Of a DNA stretch of 64,000 nucleotides, positions 62,581-64,000 are shown in pieces. Source of the stretch: Bacillus mesophilus (GTDB lineage Bacteria > Bacillota > Bacilli > Bacillales > SA4); the NCBI RefSeq assembly GCF_011008845.1, contig NZ_JAAIWM010000004.1:248001-312000 (forward strand), given 5' to 3'. Position 1 is the first letter of the stretch. Every line of letters begins with the position of its first letter. The notes under the pieces were generated by a model. It was not told the DNA's origin. It searched no databases and saw only the letters and a list, made by a program, of their open reading frames with translations. The position numbers were made by a program, and so were the translations under genes.

Positions 62581-63603
62581 TATCTTAAACTGAAACTTCA
62601 AAATTCCTGCCTTTTTTAAAGTATCATAAATGATCACTACAACAGGACCGAGAATCAAACCAAGAAATCCCAACACCTGAAATCCTAGATACATACTGAT
62701 TAAAGATGCTATTGGACTGATTCCCATATTTGTAGAGTATACTTTCGGCTCAATCACCCTTCTTACAACCGTGATTACTAAGAATAAAATAAGAAGACCG
62801 ATCCCCGTATCCTGTTGATTTGTTATAAAGCAATATATTGCATAGGGTACTAAGACTGAACCAGTCCCTAACACTGGAAGAATATCAACGAAAACAATCA
62901 CAATGGATAGGAGAACAGCATATTCCACGTCTAATAATAACAAGCCGGAATACGCCAAGATAAAGGTTAAAACACTGAACAATAATTGTGCCTTTAAAAA
63001 GCCTATACCCGCTCGATTTAGTTGGTGATACATCAGTAAAAACTTATCACGCGTCTCATCAGAGAAAAAGGATAAAACTTGTATTTTCAGCTTTCTTAAA
63101 TCCAAACTGAATAGAAAGAACGCGATCAAATAGACCAAAATTTCTATTAAAAGTTGTGGAATTGTTGTAATAAACACAAGAATGGATTGAGTAAGATTAG
63201 ACGTTGCATTTAAAATTGAATCTTCTAAAGAATGAAAGCTACCTTCAATAGACTCAATAACATCTCTTGGAACGGTGGCAGAAAAAACCTCCCACTGATT
63301 CATATATATGGTGAATAGCACATTTAGCTTAGCAAGTAAGAATGGTAGATTAGATGAGAAATATAAAAACTGCTCTATGAGCCTTGCAAGAACTAGATAA
63401 CCTAGAAATCCAGTCACTGAAAGAAATAAAATGAAAACGATGATGACCGAAAGCAGTCTTTTTAACTTCCAACGATTTTGTAAATGGAGAATTAACGGCT
63501 CAAAAATGATCGCAGTTAACAGTCCGAGTATGATGGGGATACTTTTTGGAAGTAAGTATATAGCTATAAAAAGAACTAAAAGTATGACCAGATATTTTTT
63601 CAT
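62578..63603 (-). CDS. ytvI: AI-2E/PerM family permease, YtvI-like sporulation membrane protein
   Basis: 341 residues, about eight transmembrane helices. The family pattern IVIVFVDILPVLGTGSVLVPYAIYCFITNQQDTGIGLLILFLVI then RRVIEPKVYSTNMGISPIASLISMYLGFQVLGFLGLILGP is that of PerM/AI-2E exporters, and the details resemble YtvI, annotated as a sporulation integral membrane protein. It is slightly shorter than B. subtilis YtvI (about 371). GCAGGAG precedes the ATG. Direct transport function is not established. Confidence 0.82.
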   Translation of the reverse strand: MKKYLVILLVLFIAIYLLPKSIPIILGLLTAIIFEPLILHLQNRWKLKRLLSVIIVFILFLSVTGFLGYLVLARLIEQFLYFSSNLPFLLAKLNVLFTIYMNQWEVFSATVPRDVIESIEGSFHSLEDSILNATSNLTQSILVFITTIPQLLIEILVYLIAFFLFSLDLRKLKIQVLSFFSDETRDKFLLMYHQLNRAGIGFLKAQLLFSVLTFILAYSGLLLLDVEYAVLLSIVIVFVDILPVLGTGSVLVPYAIYCFITNQQDTGIGLLILFLVITVVRRVIEPKVYSTNMGISPIASLISMYLGFQVLGFLGLILGPVVVIIYDTLKKAGILKFQFKI

Positions 63604-63869
63604 GATTGCTCCTGCGCTTTCCCGTTTTTCTATATATTAAAGGTAACCTTTCCTAGTAGCGTTTTTCAAGCTAAATTATAATAATCTTGTATCTTTTTTG
63701 TGTCCTCGCTTAAACAATGAATCATTAGAAAAAATTCTAGCAACAAAAGCGTAGTAACCACGTGAAGCCCCGACAAAAGCTTAACCAATGTGACGATTAG
63801 ACAAGTAACAGTTATTGTCTGAGGTACACTTTCAGTCTGAGATAGAAATTAACCTTTTATACGCTAAAA

Positions 63870-63891
63870 AAACCCGCTTCAACGCGGATTT
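63870..63891 (-). terminator. Terminator of the gene cut by the right edge
   Basis: 8-bp stem (AAACCCGC / GCGGATTT, one G-U on the minus transcript) followed by seven T on the minus strand. Confidence 0.82.
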
Positions 63892-64000
63892 TCATAGCTT
63901 TTCCATTTCCTCTATATATAACTCTATGATTTGAGTTTGGTCCTCTTCAGACAAATTGGATTGTGTGATACGTTTCACTGCCTGATAAAATTTCTTATGT
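63892..64000 (-). CDS. C-terminal fragment of an unidentified protein (start off the right edge)
   Basis: 36 complete codons before the edge: the fragment reads HKKFYQAVKRITQSNLSEED and continues QTQIIELYIEEMEKL, ending at TGA 63892-63894. It is helical and acidic, and a good terminator follows immediately. Too short to identify. Confidence 0.6.
   Translation of the reverse strand, partial: HKKFYQAVKRITQSNLSEEDQTQIIELYIEEMEKL

Noticed and set aside
62226-62588. Open frames on both strands across the GC-rich repeat
   Set aside because: Both derive from repeat A, which is non-coding at its other copy; no ribosome sites.

Overview
The window looks like chromosomal DNA of a low-G+C, endospore-forming Bacillaceae (Bacillus sensu lato). 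Evidence: AT-rich sequence, strong GGAGG-type ribosome sites, frequent TTG/GTG starts, and sporulation genes (spo0M, a Spo0E-like phosphatase, a GerPA/GerPF-type coat germination protein, a YtvI-like permease, a SplA-like regulator). No rRNA, tRNA, prophage, transposase or CRISPR array was seen. The left edge cuts a sigma-54-type activator gene and the right edge cuts a minus-strand gene.

Layout. 1-7 kb: PAS/AAA+ activator and ketopantoate-reductase homologue, an M42 aminopeptidase, then the threonine operon pheB-hom-thrC-thrB (minus strand) with a clear sigma-A promoter. 7-10.2 kb: a membrane protein and a luciferase-like flavin monooxygenase, the latter flanked on both sides by tandem arrays of a TTGCG-type core repeated every ~20.5-21 bp. 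10.2-15.3 kb: a regulatory module with an RsbW-like kinase, a LOV (blue-light) domain-PP2C phosphatase, a STAS antagonist, a GAF-LuxR regulator and a YVTN beta-propeller protein. No sigma factor is present, and similar palindromes overlap the -10 boxes of two of its promoters. 15.4-20.7 kb: monooxygenase, deacetylase, DacC-type carboxypeptidase with an anomalous start, Suv3-like helicase, small RHH-like protein.

21 kb: an OsmC-family gene whose conserved first cysteine is an in-frame TGA followed by a GC-rich hairpin at bacterial-SECIS distance; I read it as a probable selenoprotein. 21.7-33.3 kb: small membrane protein, spo0M-CBS pair, hydrolases, CapA-like lipoprotein, exonuclease, mhqED-like quinone-detoxification pair, CAP protein, Spo0E-like protein, a coiled-coil protein under a mother-cell-type promoter, MYG1-family protein, SplA-like protein. 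33.3-33.7 kb: a structured repeat whose second copy (54.4 kb) shows compensatory stem changes and is nested inside another GC-rich repeat, which has an intact copy at 62.4 kb. 33.8-50 kb: pepF, YdjO-like, DUF421, GerPF-like, KtrB-like K+ channel, cupredoxin, MFS/TetR pair with operator, helD, prfC, DinB-like, corA. 50-64 kb: a decayed Gfo/Idh/MocA gene, DJ-1 family protein with divergent MocR regulator, lipoprotein, MFS and MATE exporters, endonuclease IV, a nucleotidyltransferase-like protein, a MurG paralogue, a second CAP protein, and a YtvI-like permease.

Most genes are ordinary housekeeping or accessory Bacillaceae genes. The items most worth follow-up are the OsmC selenoprotein candidate, the LOV/PP2C/STAS/LuxR module and the periodic arrays around the monooxygenase gene.
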